DNA of 64,000 nucleotides from Alishewanella tabrizica (GCF_014652375.1 NZ_BMYR01000002.1:186001-250000); one strand, 5' to 3'. Positions 26,191 to 35,733 are shown, numbered from the stretch's first letter. Made by a program: numbers and translations. Notes: generated from the sequence alone by a model not told the origin.

Positions 26191-27210
26191 ATGGTAGTGG
26201 CGTTAAGCAGGGCAGAACTTATTCTAAAATTGATTGTTGAGCAATATCTGCTAGACGGTCAGCCCGTTTCATCAAAATTACTGGCGGAGCATGATGCCTT
26301 AGCGGTCAGTTCTGCCACGGTGAGAAATACTATGGTGCAATTGGAGCAGCAGGGTTACATTCGCTCTCCACACACGTCGGCCGGGCGTATCCCCACAACA
26401 GCAGGCATTCGTTTATTTATCGATAAGATGCTTAAACTACAGCCACTGAGTGAAACGTGGCAACGTGAATTAACCACTAAATTAGTACCACAATTACCGG
26501 TCTCTATTTTATGCCAGCAAGCAGGGCAGTTATTAGCCAACCTAACCGGTTGTGTTGCCATTGTTAGTGCTCCTAAGGCGGCTGGCCGTGAAGTTCGCCA
26601 AATTGATTTAGTGCGTTTAGCCAGCGATCGCTTGTTACTGGTTGTGATTGATGAAGATGGCGATATTTTACATCGCGTATTGCATTGCGAACAAAGCATT
26701 GATTCAGCCACGTTGAGTAAAGTGTTATGTTTACTCAATGCCGCTTTAGCGGGGGGGCAGTGGCAGGATGGCATTGTGCGGTTGGGTAATATTATTCGTA
26801 GTGAAAGTGGTTTAACCCAGCTAGTAATACAAAAAGTGTTGGGACAATTGAGTCTTGACGAATTTGTGCAGCATCAGCCGCTAATCTATGGGCAGCATCA
26901 ATTATTACTCAGTCCTGATTATCAACAGAATGCTTCGTTGCAACAAGTCGTGCAGATGCTAGAGCAACCTTCAGGTTTGATACAGTTATTGCAAGCCGTT
27001 ACGCAAGATAATCAGGCCAAGTTAATTTTGGGGAAAGAATCCGGCTTTATTGAGCTATCCAAGTTAAGTATTATCGCGCAAAGCTATCAAACCACACCCC
27101 ATCGGTTTATCGCGTTGCTCGGACCTCGTCGTATGAACTATGCACAGTTGGTCCCTTTGGTTGAATCCTGTGCCGTACAGTTAAATTTAAACTTGAATCG
27201 GCAAAATTGA
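26191..27210 (+). CDS. hrcA: Heat-inducible transcription repressor HrcA
   Basis: A 339-residue HrcA, a DNA-binding repressor of heat-shock genes that needs GroEL for activity. The N-terminal winged helix shows RAELILKLIVEQYLLDGQPVSSKLL, SSATVRNTMVQLEQQGYI and the HTSAGRIPTTAGIRLFID signature. A GAF-like middle domain and a C-terminal LILGKESGF...YAQLVPLVE segment follow. The ATG at 26191 was chosen over an upstream TTG; the ribosome-binding site is weak. HrcA is patchy in gammaproteobacteria and absent from E. coli. Here it is inserted between nadK and grpE and preceded by a sigma-32-like promoter. grpE follows after 39 bp. Confidence 0.93.
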   Translation: MVVALSRAELILKLIVEQYLLDGQPVSSKLLAEHDALAVSSATVRNTMVQLEQQGYIRSPHTSAGRIPTTAGIRLFIDKMLKLQPLSETWQRELTTKLVPQLPVSILCQQAGQLLANLTGCVAIVSAPKAAGREVRQIDLVRLASDRLLLVVIDEDGDILHRVLHCEQSIDSATLSKVLCLLNAALAGGQWQDGIVRLGNIIRSESGLTQLVIQKVLGQLSLDEFVQHQPLIYGQHQLLLSPDYQQNASLQQVVQMLEQPSGLIQLLQAVTQDNQAKLILGKESGFIELSKLSIIAQSYQTTPHRFIALLGPRRMNYAQLVPLVESCAVQLNLNLNRQN

Positions 27211-27249
27211 TCCCCATAATACCCCTACATTAATTGGAGTATTGTAACA

Positions 27250-27825
27250 ATGACTGAGCAAAATAAGCCTTCTGAGCCTGTAGAAGAACTACATCAAGCC
27301 ACCAGTGATGCCCATGCCGATACGGTAGAGTTATCCTCTGAGCAAAGCATTATTGCGAAATTAGAAGCTGAGCTGGCGAAAAGCCAAAGCCAGCTCGCCG
27401 ATCAGCATGAATTAATGCTGCGTATTAAAGCTGATGCAGAAAATGCCCGTCGTCGCGCTAACCAAGACGTAGAAAAAGCGCATAAATTTGCTTTAGAAAA
27501 GTTTGCTGGTGATTTATTACCCGTTGTCGACAATCTGGAGCGAGCCTTATCTTTTATTAATCGTGAAGATGAAGCCTTTAAAGGCATTATCGAAGGCGTT
27601 GAGCTAACGATGAAAAGCTTTTTAGATACGGTGGCAAAATACGGCGTAGTACAAATCGATCCAGCTGGTCAGCCGTTTAACCCAGAACAGCATCAAGCCA
27701 TGAGCATTCAGCCCTCTGCTGATGTGGCACCTAATACAGTTACCTTTGTTATGCAAAAAGGTTACGAGTTAAATGGCCGCTTATTGCGCCCAGCCATGGT
27801 TGGTGTATCAAAAGCGCCTGAGTAA
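27250..27825 (+). CDS. grpE: Nucleotide exchange factor GrpE
   Basis: A 191-residue GrpE, the co-chaperone that releases ADP from DnaK. An acidic N-terminal tail and a long coiled coil (about 28-85) precede the conserved [35 protein letters not shown]. The C-terminal beta domain contains [21 protein letters not shown] and the final [18 protein letters not shown]. It is the second gene after the heat-shock promoter in front of hrcA and ends with a strong terminator. dnaK is not adjacent on this side. Confidence 0.98.
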   Translation: MTEQNKPSEPVEELHQATSDAHADTVELSSEQSIIAKLEAELAKSQSQLADQHELMLRIKADAENARRRANQDVEKAHKFALEKFAGDLLPVVDNLERALSFINREDEAFKGIIEGVELTMKSFLDTVAKYGVVQIDPAGQPFNPEQHQAMSIQPSADVAPNTVTFVMQKGYELNGRLLRPAMVGVSKAPE

Positions 27826-27852
27826 CGATATTGTTGTTCGTGTGATTTTTCC

Positions 27853-27880
27853 AAAAACCGGCGCCAGATTGCCGGTTTTT
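27853..27880 (+). terminator. Rho-independent terminator after grpE
   Basis: Arms AAAAACCGGC and GCCGGTTTTT around an 8-nt loop, ending in a run of five T, 28 bp after the grpE stop. The remaining intergenic DNA to 28065 shows only a short direct repeat (TGCAAAAATGCAAAAATG) and no gene. Confidence 0.92.
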
Positions 27881-28065
27881 GCGTTTACAGCAAGTGCGAC
27901 GGTTTGATAATGCAAAAATGCAAAAATGTTAAACGATGAAGTTACAAAATTCTAAAAAGCACTACACCCTAGGGTATTAGCTTCATTGCATTACCTGAAA
28001 AGGTAAAGGCGTAAAGAGAAAAACGCTGTTAATGTCTGCCTAGTTAACATTATGATTTATTGATT

Positions 28066-28851
28066 TTACAACAAATCCCGATAAACATACTTGGCTAACG
28101 GATGCCGTTGCCCTTGTAAATCACGTACAAACAGCTGGGCAATTTTGCTGGCGCCTTGCAAGGTAAGGTGCGTGTTGTCTAATTTTCCCTCTGGATATTT
28201 TGCATACAAACCGGCCGGAACTTGGATAAAATAGGGTTGGCTGCCAGCCAGTCCTTGCTGTTCAATAAAGTCACAGCTGTGTTGCTGTAGGTCAAAAAAT
28301 GCAACTTGCTCTGTTGCGGCAACCTGCGCGGCGGCTTCAGCATATTTCGCTAAATCTCGCGTTAAGCGCCCTTGAGCAGTAAAATTGCGCCGACAGATAG
28401 AACTGGCCAATAAAGGAGTCGCATTTCGTGCTCTTAACTCCTGAATAAAGCGGCGTAAAAACACTTGGTAATCGCCTTCTGCGGCGGCAAAACGAGCTGG
28501 ATCGTCATGTTTTTGATCATTATGGCCAAATTGAATCAACACATAGTCGCCAGCACTCACCTCGCTTAGCAAGCGTTGCCAGCGCCCTTCGTTGATAAAA
28601 CGTCGGGTGCTACGGCCATTTGCAGCATGATTGATAATGTTAAGTTGTGGCAACATAAATTCGGGCAATAACTGGCCCCAGCCTCGTTCTGGATAAGCCA
28701 GCTCGGGTTTATCTGACATGGTAGAATCTCCCACCAGATGTAATGTTGCTTTAGATAATGCGGTATAAGTTTGCTCTTGCGCCAGCAAATCGCCGCTACG
28801 AAGTAATGTCGCTGCTATGCCAGCCATCGTAAGGAGTGTATTACGCATCAT
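28066..28851 (-). CDS. Rhamnogalacturonan acetylesterase (CE12, SGNH hydrolase)
   Basis: A 261-residue secreted esterase with an N-terminal signal (about 1-24). The four SGNH blocks are visible: GDSTMSD (nucleophile Ser), a Gly in HAANGRSTRRF, the Asn in FGHNDQK, and the DNTHL block holding the catalytic Asp and His. This is the CE12 pattern that removes acetyl groups from rhamnogalacturonan or other pectin. It overlaps the preceding pectinesterase-like gene by 4 bp (ATGA), so both are translated together. Likely periplasmic. Confidence 0.9.
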   Translation of the reverse strand: MMRNTLLTMAGIAATLLRSGDLLAQEQTYTALSKATLHLVGDSTMSDKPELAYPERGWGQLLPEFMLPQLNIINHAANGRSTRRFINEGRWQRLLSEVSAGDYVLIQFGHNDQKHDDPARFAAAEGDYQVFLRRFIQELRARNATPLLASSICRRNFTAQGRLTRDLAKYAEAAAQVAATEQVAFFDLQQHSCDFIEQQGLAGSQPYFIQVPAGLYAKYPEGKLDNTHLTLQGASKIAQLFVRDLQGQRHPLAKYVYRDLL

Positions 28852-29948
28852 TTTTGCTCCAGTAATAGATAAAGTCGGCGTAATTCCGCCTCTGGATCCC
28901 AGCGTTGATCAAAGGTCCAGCGAGCTGTTATTTGTTCGGCGCTTATTGCCCCCAGATGCTGCGATAAGTTTGTGGCAAGCCAGGGATAGATAGCGTTAAC
29001 GTGATCCTGATGGCTAAAGTAATTACGATCACCCCAACGATTAGCGCGATCACGCGTGGGTTCAGCAGGGTAGGTATGACGGAAAATGGGCTTATCGGCC
29101 ATATTCTGGCTGTAACGGTTGTTAATTAGGTAAAACTGACCATCGTAATGGCGACGGCCCAGCATAAAGCCTGGCACCCCATCAAAAGTTGAATCACGCA
29201 CCACCAGTTTCTGTGCTTTGGCCAGTTCACCATCGTGCCACAAGGTGGCATAGGCTTTTTTGTTAACAAAGGTGCTGTGGGTGAAAAAAGCCCAACCACG
29301 CGGGCATACCATATCGGTATGGCCTTCAAAATAGCAATTGCGATGATAGTACATGCCATCAGTTTTATTCCACAGGCTAAGAGTATCAGCGCCCCCGGCA
29401 ATGACGGCGCAATCATCAGTAATAATGCGTGTAGCGGTTTCAAAACCTCGAATAGCAAATTGGTGTTCATGATCGCCAGTCAGCTCACCATAGCTATTTT
29501 TAACAGTAAGGCGTAGCAGGGCAATATCGCTGGCGCGGATATTGACAACGGCGCTGCCCCAATCATCCGGATGCTGTTTTAGCCAATTGCTACGAAGCTC
29601 TGCCACTTGAATAATAGTGTGTTCACGCCCATGTCCAATTAACGCAACATTATCACGGGTAAGGTAAAGCTTTTCAGCATAGACACCCGGCCCAATAAAA
29701 ATCAGCGCCTGTTGTGAGTTATTGGGTAAGTTATTTAGCGCCGCTTGAATGCTCTTAAAATCAGCATGGCCATCTAGGGCAACAGTAAGTCGAATAACGG
29801 GAGCGTCCTGCGATGGCATAATGGCTATTGCAGTTAGGGGAAGCAAGAGCAAGCTAAGGCCAAGCCATCGTAACACGGGGTTTCTGCAAGAGATGGCGAC
29901 GAAAACAAAACACAAAAACGCGTGGAATAACATGTCACAGGTATCCAT
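28848..29948 (-). CDS. Pectinesterase-like protein (CE8 family)
   Basis: A 366-residue right-handed beta-helix protein. The N-terminus is hydrophobic (two segments, about 7-21 and 27-44), so it is secreted or membrane anchored. Family landmarks: FKSIQAALNNLP, IFIGPGVYAEKL, GHGREHTII, GGADTLSLW, GHTDMVCPRGWAFF and PGFMLGRRH. The two active-site Asp positions and an LGR are kept. The oxyanion Gln that usually precedes the first Asp (QDT) is Ala here (ADT), and LGRPW is LGRRH. It is an atypical CE8 member that probably demethylates pectin fragments in the periplasm. The start is uncertain. Coupled to the acetylesterase. Confidence 0.8.
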   Translation of the reverse strand: MDTCDMLFHAFLCFVFVAISCRNPVLRWLGLSLLLLPLTAIAIMPSQDAPVIRLTVALDGHADFKSIQAALNNLPNNSQQALIFIGPGVYAEKLYLTRDNVALIGHGREHTIIQVAELRSNWLKQHPDDWGSAVVNIRASDIALLRLTVKNSYGELTGDHEHQFAIRGFETATRIITDDCAVIAGGADTLSLWNKTDGMYYHRNCYFEGHTDMVCPRGWAFFTHSTFVNKKAYATLWHDGELAKAQKLVVRDSTFDGVPGFMLGRRHYDGQFYLINNRYSQNMADKPIFRHTYPAEPTRDRANRWGDRNYFSHQDHVNAIYPWLATNLSQHLGAISAEQITARWTFDQRWDPEAELRRLYLLLEQK

Positions 29949-30010
29949 GATTAGCCTAAACCATTCTTATCAATATGCGCGAAAACGTGCGTTAAAATAA
30001 CGCAAGGGTT

Positions 30011-30034
30011 AAAAAAAGCCGACCGAAGTCGGCT
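30011..30034 (-). terminator. Rho-independent terminator after the DUF4861-GH105 gene
   Basis: A 7-bp stem AGCCGAC/GTCGGCT with loop CGAA, followed on the minus strand by seven T. It lies about 108 bp after the DUF4861-GH105 stop and separates that gene from the pectinesterase/acetylesterase pair. A GC-rich inverted repeat (GCGCGC twice) sits nearby at about 30045-30060. Confidence 0.9.
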
Positions 30035-30141
30035 CAAACCACAGGCGCGCCAGGGCGCGCATACCACGGGAGCCAAGGTAACAGTTTAGCGTTGCATGCT
30101 TAGTGTATTAAACACGTTTATATTGAATTGCGTTGTTCGCA

Positions 30142-32628
30142 TTAGTTAATCGACGGTTGCCAGCCTAGTAAGGTTGCCATTTGTGCTGCGGCCATTATAA
30201 AAGGCCCATTCGCTTTGGCATCGTTACGAAACACGGGCTCACTCATGTAATAGTGATAGCTGCCATCGCGACCAAAGCCCAAACCTGCAACTTGTACGGT
30301 GTTAATTAAGCTAATGCTATTGTCTGGATGCACCAAGATAAACTCCTGCAATAAACCATTGAACGCTTTTACGGCGGTATCTTTATACGCTGCGGGTAAG
30401 TAGCCTTTATTGACTGCTTTCGCAAAAAAATAGGCGTACATGGCACTGCCGGATGATTCCAAGTAGTTACCCGGCGCATTAGGCATATCTAAAATCTGAT
30501 ACCAAGTACCACTTTCGTGTTGGTATTGTTTAAGGGTTTCAGCCAATTCTGTGATCATTTGCAGTAATGGTGCGCGTAGCTCGGTGTTTTCAACGGGAAT
30601 ATAATCCAGCACATCAACCAGTGCCATCGTTAACCAGCCTTGACCACGGCTCCAAAAGTGGGGTGACAACCCTGTTTCTTTATTGGCCCAGCCTTGTTGT
30701 TTCGATTCATCCCAAGCATGAAAGTACAGCCCAGTTTTCGGATCGCGCAGTAGTTCGCGAGTTAAGGTAAATTCCTTGACCACCTCCGCTAAGCCCTTGC
30801 CCTGTTCAAACTCGGAGGTGTAAAAGGCGTAGAAGGGCATGCCCATGTAAACACCGTCTAGCCAGAGTTGATGCGGGTAAATTTTTTTATGCCAAAATGC
30901 ACCACCCGCAGTACGAGGATGCTCTTCAACCTGTCGACGTAAAAGATCCAGAGCTTTACGTGCTTTATCCGTGGGATTTCTTAAGTAATCACGCAGCAAC
31001 ATATTGCCCGTATTTAGGCTATCAATATTATATTTATTAATATCATAGGTATGAATATTGCCCTCTTCTGTAACAAATGAATTTACCACCTCGCTAATCA
31101 CTTGCTGCCATGCCGGGTTTGGTTTTAGCTGTAATAAATCATCGTAGGCTTGCAACACTAAGCCGGTGGTATATTCAAAGGTGGCAGGGCGACTACGTTC
31201 AAAATCCCAACCGCCATAAGCATAGTAAGGCGTTTGACGAATCATTTCGCTGGCGGCCAGTTGTTCACCCCAGTATAAAGCGCGCTCTGCGGTAAGTGGC
31301 TGTGCTAACGCCGCTTGAGTCGCTGCTGTGTGGTAACGCATTCTAGGGGTTAAGGTTAGCGCTTCAACCTGTTGTGCTAAGTAGGCCACAAACTGCTCTT
31401 CAGTTTGAATACCCTCTGTCTCACCATCCCAAGCCGCTAGGAAATAGTATTCTAAGGCCTTCCCTGCCGGGCGCAGCACGGCGACATGGCTATTGTCATC
31501 GCTAGTGTGTTCAAGCAAGGTGCCGCGTTTAAACAGTATCGCCATCCCTAATTTGCTATCAGCAGCAGACAGGCTTTGGTTACCAAAAGTGGCTAAATAG
31601 GTCCAGGCATGGCCAGTAATCTCCAGATCACCTTGGATAACGTTTGTATCGGGCAGTTTAACTAAGCCTACGGCAATATTGTCGAGCGCTTCAGAGACGT
31701 TAAGCCGGCTATGCACTAAGCGACTGCCCGCGGTCATCGATAAATCAGCGGTAAGCGTCAGGGTTTTATCGGCAATTTGCCACTCGTTATAGGTAATTTG
31801 TAGCGCTGAATACAGTGGGCCATTACTAATCACGCTAGCCGTATGCTGACCCACTTGAGAGACCAACTGCACTTGTTGACCATCCCAGTAACCATAGCCC
31901 CCAGCGCCAAGTGATTTACCCACTTTTAAGATATCCATACCCCAGTCGGCCATCTCATGGTACGACTTGTATCCATCTTGCCCTACCTGTTGCAGCACCA
32001 TATCACTGGTTTTCTTACCAAAAATATCAAAGCCGTTCCGCCAATCCAGATAAATACGATAGCCTACTTTGTCAGACTCAATGCCCGGGCCTTCATAGCG
32101 GATCCACTCAGAGTGATCGGTGTACTGTGTGGGTGGCGTCAGGGTTTGCACATTTTGAAAGGTCCCGCCGATGTATTTGGCACCTTGCCACTCGCCGCCA
32201 ATTTTATGCGAGATTTCCGCTTGGGTTTGTGCTGGCCAGTCTTGCGCTGCAAACGCAGCCGCATCAGCATAAATACCCAATTGCTTGCGCTCTGCCGCAG
32301 CAAAATCTAGCGCAACAAACAGCGTATCGGCGTTACCATCGCCACTACGGTCAATATGCTGTGAGGGGATAAGAGTATTATTCACCCGAGCAACCAGCGA
32401 CGTGGCTTGCTCAGCGGTTAACCCTAAATCATGATAACTGAAATAGAGCGGTTGCTGTGTTCTAACAAATTCAGAGGGATTAGCAATGTCAATGGTGGCA
32501 AGCTGCGTTGCTGTTGCTTGGTGTGTACTTTGCTGGCTAACGTTTTCTGGTGCCTGCGGTTGACCACAAGCAAATAACAAACTGCTGAGCGTAAGAAGAG
32601 GAAGAGTGTGAGAGATACGCGTGTTCAC
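30142..32628 (-). CDS. Lipoprotein fusion: DUF4861 domain plus GH105 unsaturated uronyl hydrolase
   Basis: An 828-residue lipoprotein (signal with lipobox SLLFAC, Cys21). Residues about 45-420 match DUF4861 (IANPSEFVRTQQPLYFSY, GPGIESDKVGYRIYLDWRNGFDIFGK, DWGMDILKVGKSLGAGGYGYW). Residues about 450-825 are GH105, the YteR/RhiN family that removes the 4,5-unsaturated uronate from pectin-derived oligomers. Visible there are HQLWLDGVYMGMPFYAFY, YFHAWDES, FWSRGQGWLTMALVDVLDYIP and ESSGSAMYAYFFAKAV. The two domains often occur as separate neighbouring proteins; here they are joined. It probably sits in the outer membrane or periplasm. Transcribed alone between two terminators. Confidence 0.87.
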   Translation of the reverse strand: MNTRISHTLPLLTLSSLLFACGQPQAPENVSQQSTHQATATQLATIDIANPSEFVRTQQPLYFSYHDLGLTAEQATSLVARVNNTLIPSQHIDRSGDGNADTLFVALDFAAAERKQLGIYADAAAFAAQDWPAQTQAEISHKIGGEWQGAKYIGGTFQNVQTLTPPTQYTDHSEWIRYEGPGIESDKVGYRIYLDWRNGFDIFGKKTSDMVLQQVGQDGYKSYHEMADWGMDILKVGKSLGAGGYGYWDGQQVQLVSQVGQHTASVISNGPLYSALQITYNEWQIADKTLTLTADLSMTAGSRLVHSRLNVSEALDNIAVGLVKLPDTNVIQGDLEITGHAWTYLATFGNQSLSAADSKLGMAILFKRGTLLEHTSDDNSHVAVLRPAGKALEYYFLAAWDGETEGIQTEEQFVAYLAQQVEALTLTPRMRYHTAATQAALAQPLTAERALYWGEQLAASEMIRQTPYYAYGGWDFERSRPATFEYTTGLVLQAYDDLLQLKPNPAWQQVISEVVNSFVTEEGNIHTYDINKYNIDSLNTGNMLLRDYLRNPTDKARKALDLLRRQVEEHPRTAGGAFWHKKIYPHQLWLDGVYMGMPFYAFYTSEFEQGKGLAEVVKEFTLTRELLRDPKTGLYFHAWDESKQQGWANKETGLSPHFWSRGQGWLTMALVDVLDYIPVENTELRAPLLQMITELAETLKQYQHESGTWYQILDMPNAPGNYLESSGSAMYAYFFAKAVNKGYLPAAYKDTAVKAFNGLLQEFILVHPDNSISLINTVQVAGLGFGRDGSYHYYMSEPVFRNDAKANGPFIMAAAQMATLLGWQPSIN

Positions 32629-32713
32629 AATAATAACCCTGTTTTAGATTCAGTGATCCTTGCGGTAACATCGGGCCTTCCGTGGCGCGCGATACACGAT
32701 AGATAATAAGTAC

Positions 32714-32741
32714 AAAAACGGCCAAGACAGTCGCTTGGCCG
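32714..32741 (-). terminator. Rho-independent terminator after the TonB receptor gene
   Basis: A perfect 8-bp stem CGGCCAAG/CTTGGCCG with a 7-nt loop, followed on the minus strand by TTTTTGTA. It begins about 10 bp after the receptor stop and insulates it from the DUF4861-GH105 gene. Confidence 0.93.
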
Positions 32742-32751
32742 CACACTAACA

Positions 32752-35565
32752 TTAGAACTTATATTGAGCACCCAGATAGTACTGGCGGCCTGTAGCATGG
32801 TAGTAAGTTAAGCGATTACCGCTAGAATCAACCCACTGATCATCTACTTCATCCGTTAAGTTAAGTGCTTCAAAGGTCACTTTCCAGTTATCGGTTACTT
32901 GATACGATAATGAGGCATCAATATTACGCGTCGCATTCGTACCTTCCATATCGTTGTTATCGCGACCGATGGCGTTGGTTAAATAGTTTGAGCGATCCGC
33001 TAACGATACGCGTGCAGAAAATTTATCATCTTCATAATACAAGGTTGCACTGCGTGTCGCCTCGGATAATCCTTGTAAATCACGTGTGGCCAGCACTACA
33101 CCCGTATTATTGATGTAGTCCATTTGTGCTTTAACATAGGTATAATTACCGATAAAGCCAAAACGGTTCCAGAACTCGGGCAAGAAGGTAAAAGGCATTT
33201 GGTATTGCACTTCAAAACCATATAAATCGCCACCAGGACCATTTAAAGGCGTATTGGTTTGCCATTCGACGTTTTCGTTACAATCTACCCCATAACCTGG
33301 GCCAGCATTACAGGCATCAATGGCTGCCTGAATAGGTAAGCCAGTTGCTGTAAAGGTTTTGGTTTCACGCAAGCCTTGCACATAGCTCTCGATATCTTTG
33401 CGAAAGAGTGCAACCCCTAATAACGATTCATTATCAAAATACAATTCTAAACCGAGATCGTAGGTTTTTGCCTTGGTGGGCTCAAGTGTAGGATTACCGC
33501 CGTTAATTGAACGGGCACTGCCCGAAACTGATACTGATACATTGGGACGAATACTGCCTAATCCAGCGCGAGCCATAACTTCAGCATATCCAAAGCGAAT
33601 AATGACATCATCCATTGGCTCAAACACTAAATTGAGTGAAGGTAAAAATTCGTTGTAATCATGCTCGGCAGTAATTAATTGATCGGTAGCGCCCAACCGT
33701 GCCCACGCGGTAGAGGATTGATCGGTTTTAACAAAACGGCCTCCCACATCACCACGAATGCCGGTATCGCCAAATTCGGTGTCAAATGCTAATTGAACAT
33801 AAGCGCCCAATGTTTTCTCTTCAGCTGAGTAGTTATCAGCTAACCGAAATTGTTCACTAACTGTAAAAACGCCAGTGTTACTATAAATATTAAAGCGCGC
33901 ATCAATAGCGGCTAAATCAGGGACTAACCAACTAGCATAAGGGCCAACACCGGCGCGGTATTCGCGCATTAAGTCTGGTGCCATAACAACACCTGCCGCA
34001 TTTTCACTTTGTCTACGAGCTTCAGTTGTTTCAAATTGGAATTTTTTATAATGCAAACCGCTGCGTAGTGTTAGTGCTTCAGTCAAAATATATTCAATAT
34101 TAACCGCAGCGCTATCAAAGGTATTTTCGGCACCTAATGGACGTAATCTTACACTGCTGGTGGTCCAACCGTTTGGATCAAACACACCTGGTCCAAATAA
34201 CAGTTCAGGTTTATCTCGCTTATTGCCGCGATAATCATAGCTAAAGGTTTGGCCTGCTTTATCCATCACCACGGTAGTTTGAATGGGATTAGAAAATTCC
34301 GATTTGGCACGACCTGCCAAGGCATCGATTTTTAGATTATCCGTTAATTGATGTTGGCCACTTAAGGTAAATTGTAAAAAGTCGGTGGCTAATTCATCGT
34401 AACGTAATTCGTTGCGAACAAGTGCATTTTGGAAGGAACCATAGGTCATGGTATTAGAATTATCGATCTCATAATCAATAACATTCATCCCACCGGTAGT
34501 ACTGCTTGCTGGTGCAGCTAAGGTTGCACGATTAGCACCGGCATTTAAAATGGCTTGCATAAAGGCTTCTTGACGAGTGGAATCATCTTTAGAATATAAA
34601 ACATCTAAGTTAAAGCGCGTCTCGTTGCTGGGGCGATATTCTAATGCCGTGGCTAAACCGGTGCGTTTCACGTTATGCACATAGGAATCATAACGGGGTA
34701 AACGTGGCCGAAAGGCGTTATTAATGGCTTGTAATTCGGTTGCTTGGGCATCACCACGGTAAGTGCCAAAATCATTTTGGTTATTCCAGCGCACAGTGGA
34801 ATAACCCTCATCCAAGATATTACGCTCGGAAAATGCCGCCGAAATAAGGTAACCAAACGTGCCTGCTTCGTTGATATTGCTAAACAATACTGACCCTTTT
34901 GGATCCACCTCTTCAGACATATCGTTGTAGCCCGCTTGAACATTGGCTGCAAAGGTTAAACCATCATAATCGAATGGACGAGCAGTACGAAGATCAACCG
35001 TTGCGCCTAATGAGCCTTCTTCAACATTAGCTGAAGCCGTTTTTCGAACAGTGAGCTCGCTAAATAAATCTGATGAAAAGGTATTAAAGTCGAACCCTCT
35101 TCCTCGGTTAGCACCACCAATCGCATCAGTACCACCGCTGGTTGATTGCGCTTCCATACCGTTAATACGAACTCGAGTAAAATCAGGTCCTAAACCCCGT
35201 ACAGAAATTTGTCGCCCTTCACCAGCGACCCGGCTAATGGCCACACCAGGGATCCGTTGCAGCGATTCGGCGAGGTTCAAATCGGGAAAATCAGCGATGT
35301 CTTCGGCTTTAATGGTATCGGTGGCACCAGATTCAAAACGTTTTTGATTCAATGCACTGGCTAAGCTACCACGAAAACTTCCTACCACTGAGATCACTTC
35401 AATTTGCTCTTCGGCTTTTTCTTGCTCGGTGGGCTCGGTCTCTTGGGTTTGGGCTAAAGCCTGTGCGCTAAATAACGTTGCAAGCCCTGCGAGTGTCAGC
35501 GCGCGGCATAATTTGGATGGGCGAAACGTGCTGTGTGCACGCGATGATGTAAAGTAAGTTGCCAT
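32752..35565 (-). CDS. TonB-dependent outer membrane receptor (oligouronide uptake, inferred)
   Basis: A 937-residue receptor of the Xanthomonas/Caulobacter-type carbohydrate group. A signal peptide ends in SAQALA; a TonB-box-like IEVISVVGSF is followed by the plug (SGATDTIKAEDIADFPDLNLAESLQRIPGVAISR, GEGRQISVRGLGPDFTRVRING). A long beta-barrel ends in the outer-membrane signature YYLGAQYKF. The ATG at 35565 was chosen because AAGGTGG is 5 bp upstream; a GTG three codons earlier overlaps that site. The location within pectin genes and two LacI-type operators upstream point to uptake of pectin oligomers. The substrate is inferred. Confidence 0.92.
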   Translation of the reverse strand: MATYFTSSRAHSTFRPSKLCRALTLAGLATLFSAQALAQTQETEPTEQEKAEEQIEVISVVGSFRGSLASALNQKRFESGATDTIKAEDIADFPDLNLAESLQRIPGVAISRVAGEGRQISVRGLGPDFTRVRINGMEAQSTSGGTDAIGGANRGRGFDFNTFSSDLFSELTVRKTASANVEEGSLGATVDLRTARPFDYDGLTFAANVQAGYNDMSEEVDPKGSVLFSNINEAGTFGYLISAAFSERNILDEGYSTVRWNNQNDFGTYRGDAQATELQAINNAFRPRLPRYDSYVHNVKRTGLATALEYRPSNETRFNLDVLYSKDDSTRQEAFMQAILNAGANRATLAAPASSTTGGMNVIDYEIDNSNTMTYGSFQNALVRNELRYDELATDFLQFTLSGQHQLTDNLKIDALAGRAKSEFSNPIQTTVVMDKAGQTFSYDYRGNKRDKPELLFGPGVFDPNGWTTSSVRLRPLGAENTFDSAAVNIEYILTEALTLRSGLHYKKFQFETTEARRQSENAAGVVMAPDLMREYRAGVGPYASWLVPDLAAIDARFNIYSNTGVFTVSEQFRLADNYSAEEKTLGAYVQLAFDTEFGDTGIRGDVGGRFVKTDQSSTAWARLGATDQLITAEHDYNEFLPSLNLVFEPMDDVIIRFGYAEVMARAGLGSIRPNVSVSVSGSARSINGGNPTLEPTKAKTYDLGLELYFDNESLLGVALFRKDIESYVQGLRETKTFTATGLPIQAAIDACNAGPGYGVDCNENVEWQTNTPLNGPGGDLYGFEVQYQMPFTFLPEFWNRFGFIGNYTYVKAQMDYINNTGVVLATRDLQGLSEATRSATLYYEDDKFSARVSLADRSNYLTNAIGRDNNDMEGTNATRNIDASLSYQVTDNWKVTFEALNLTDEVDDQWVDSSGNRLTYYHATGRQYYLGAQYKF

Positions 35566-35717
35566 GTTATCCACCTTGTCCTGAGTGTTTATCTATTGCC
35601 AATTGATGCTGGCTATTTTCATCTTTGTCAGGAGCATGTTGTTTGCTCCCCTGTTGATAATTCGGTGACATCACGTCTTGGATGTTATGCTATTTTCTAA
35701 ACGTTTTTAGTTTTTTC

Positions 35718-35733
35718 TGTCTACCGGTGGCAG
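35718..35733. promoter_or_regulatory. LacI-type operator, site A (TonB receptor promoter, proximal)
   Basis: TGTCTACCGGTGGCAG matches the locus consensus TTGCCACCGGTGGCAA at 12 of 16 positions, with one arm intact. Read on the minus strand it contains CTGCCA, placed like the -35 element in the perfect site upstream of GH28. The partner site B is offset by 33 bp. Confidence 0.65.

Noticed and set aside
32101..32372. Rightward open frames within the DUF4861-GH105 gene, some over 110 codons
   Set aside because: They are antisense to a strongly supported two-domain protein and show no family pattern or ribosome-binding site.
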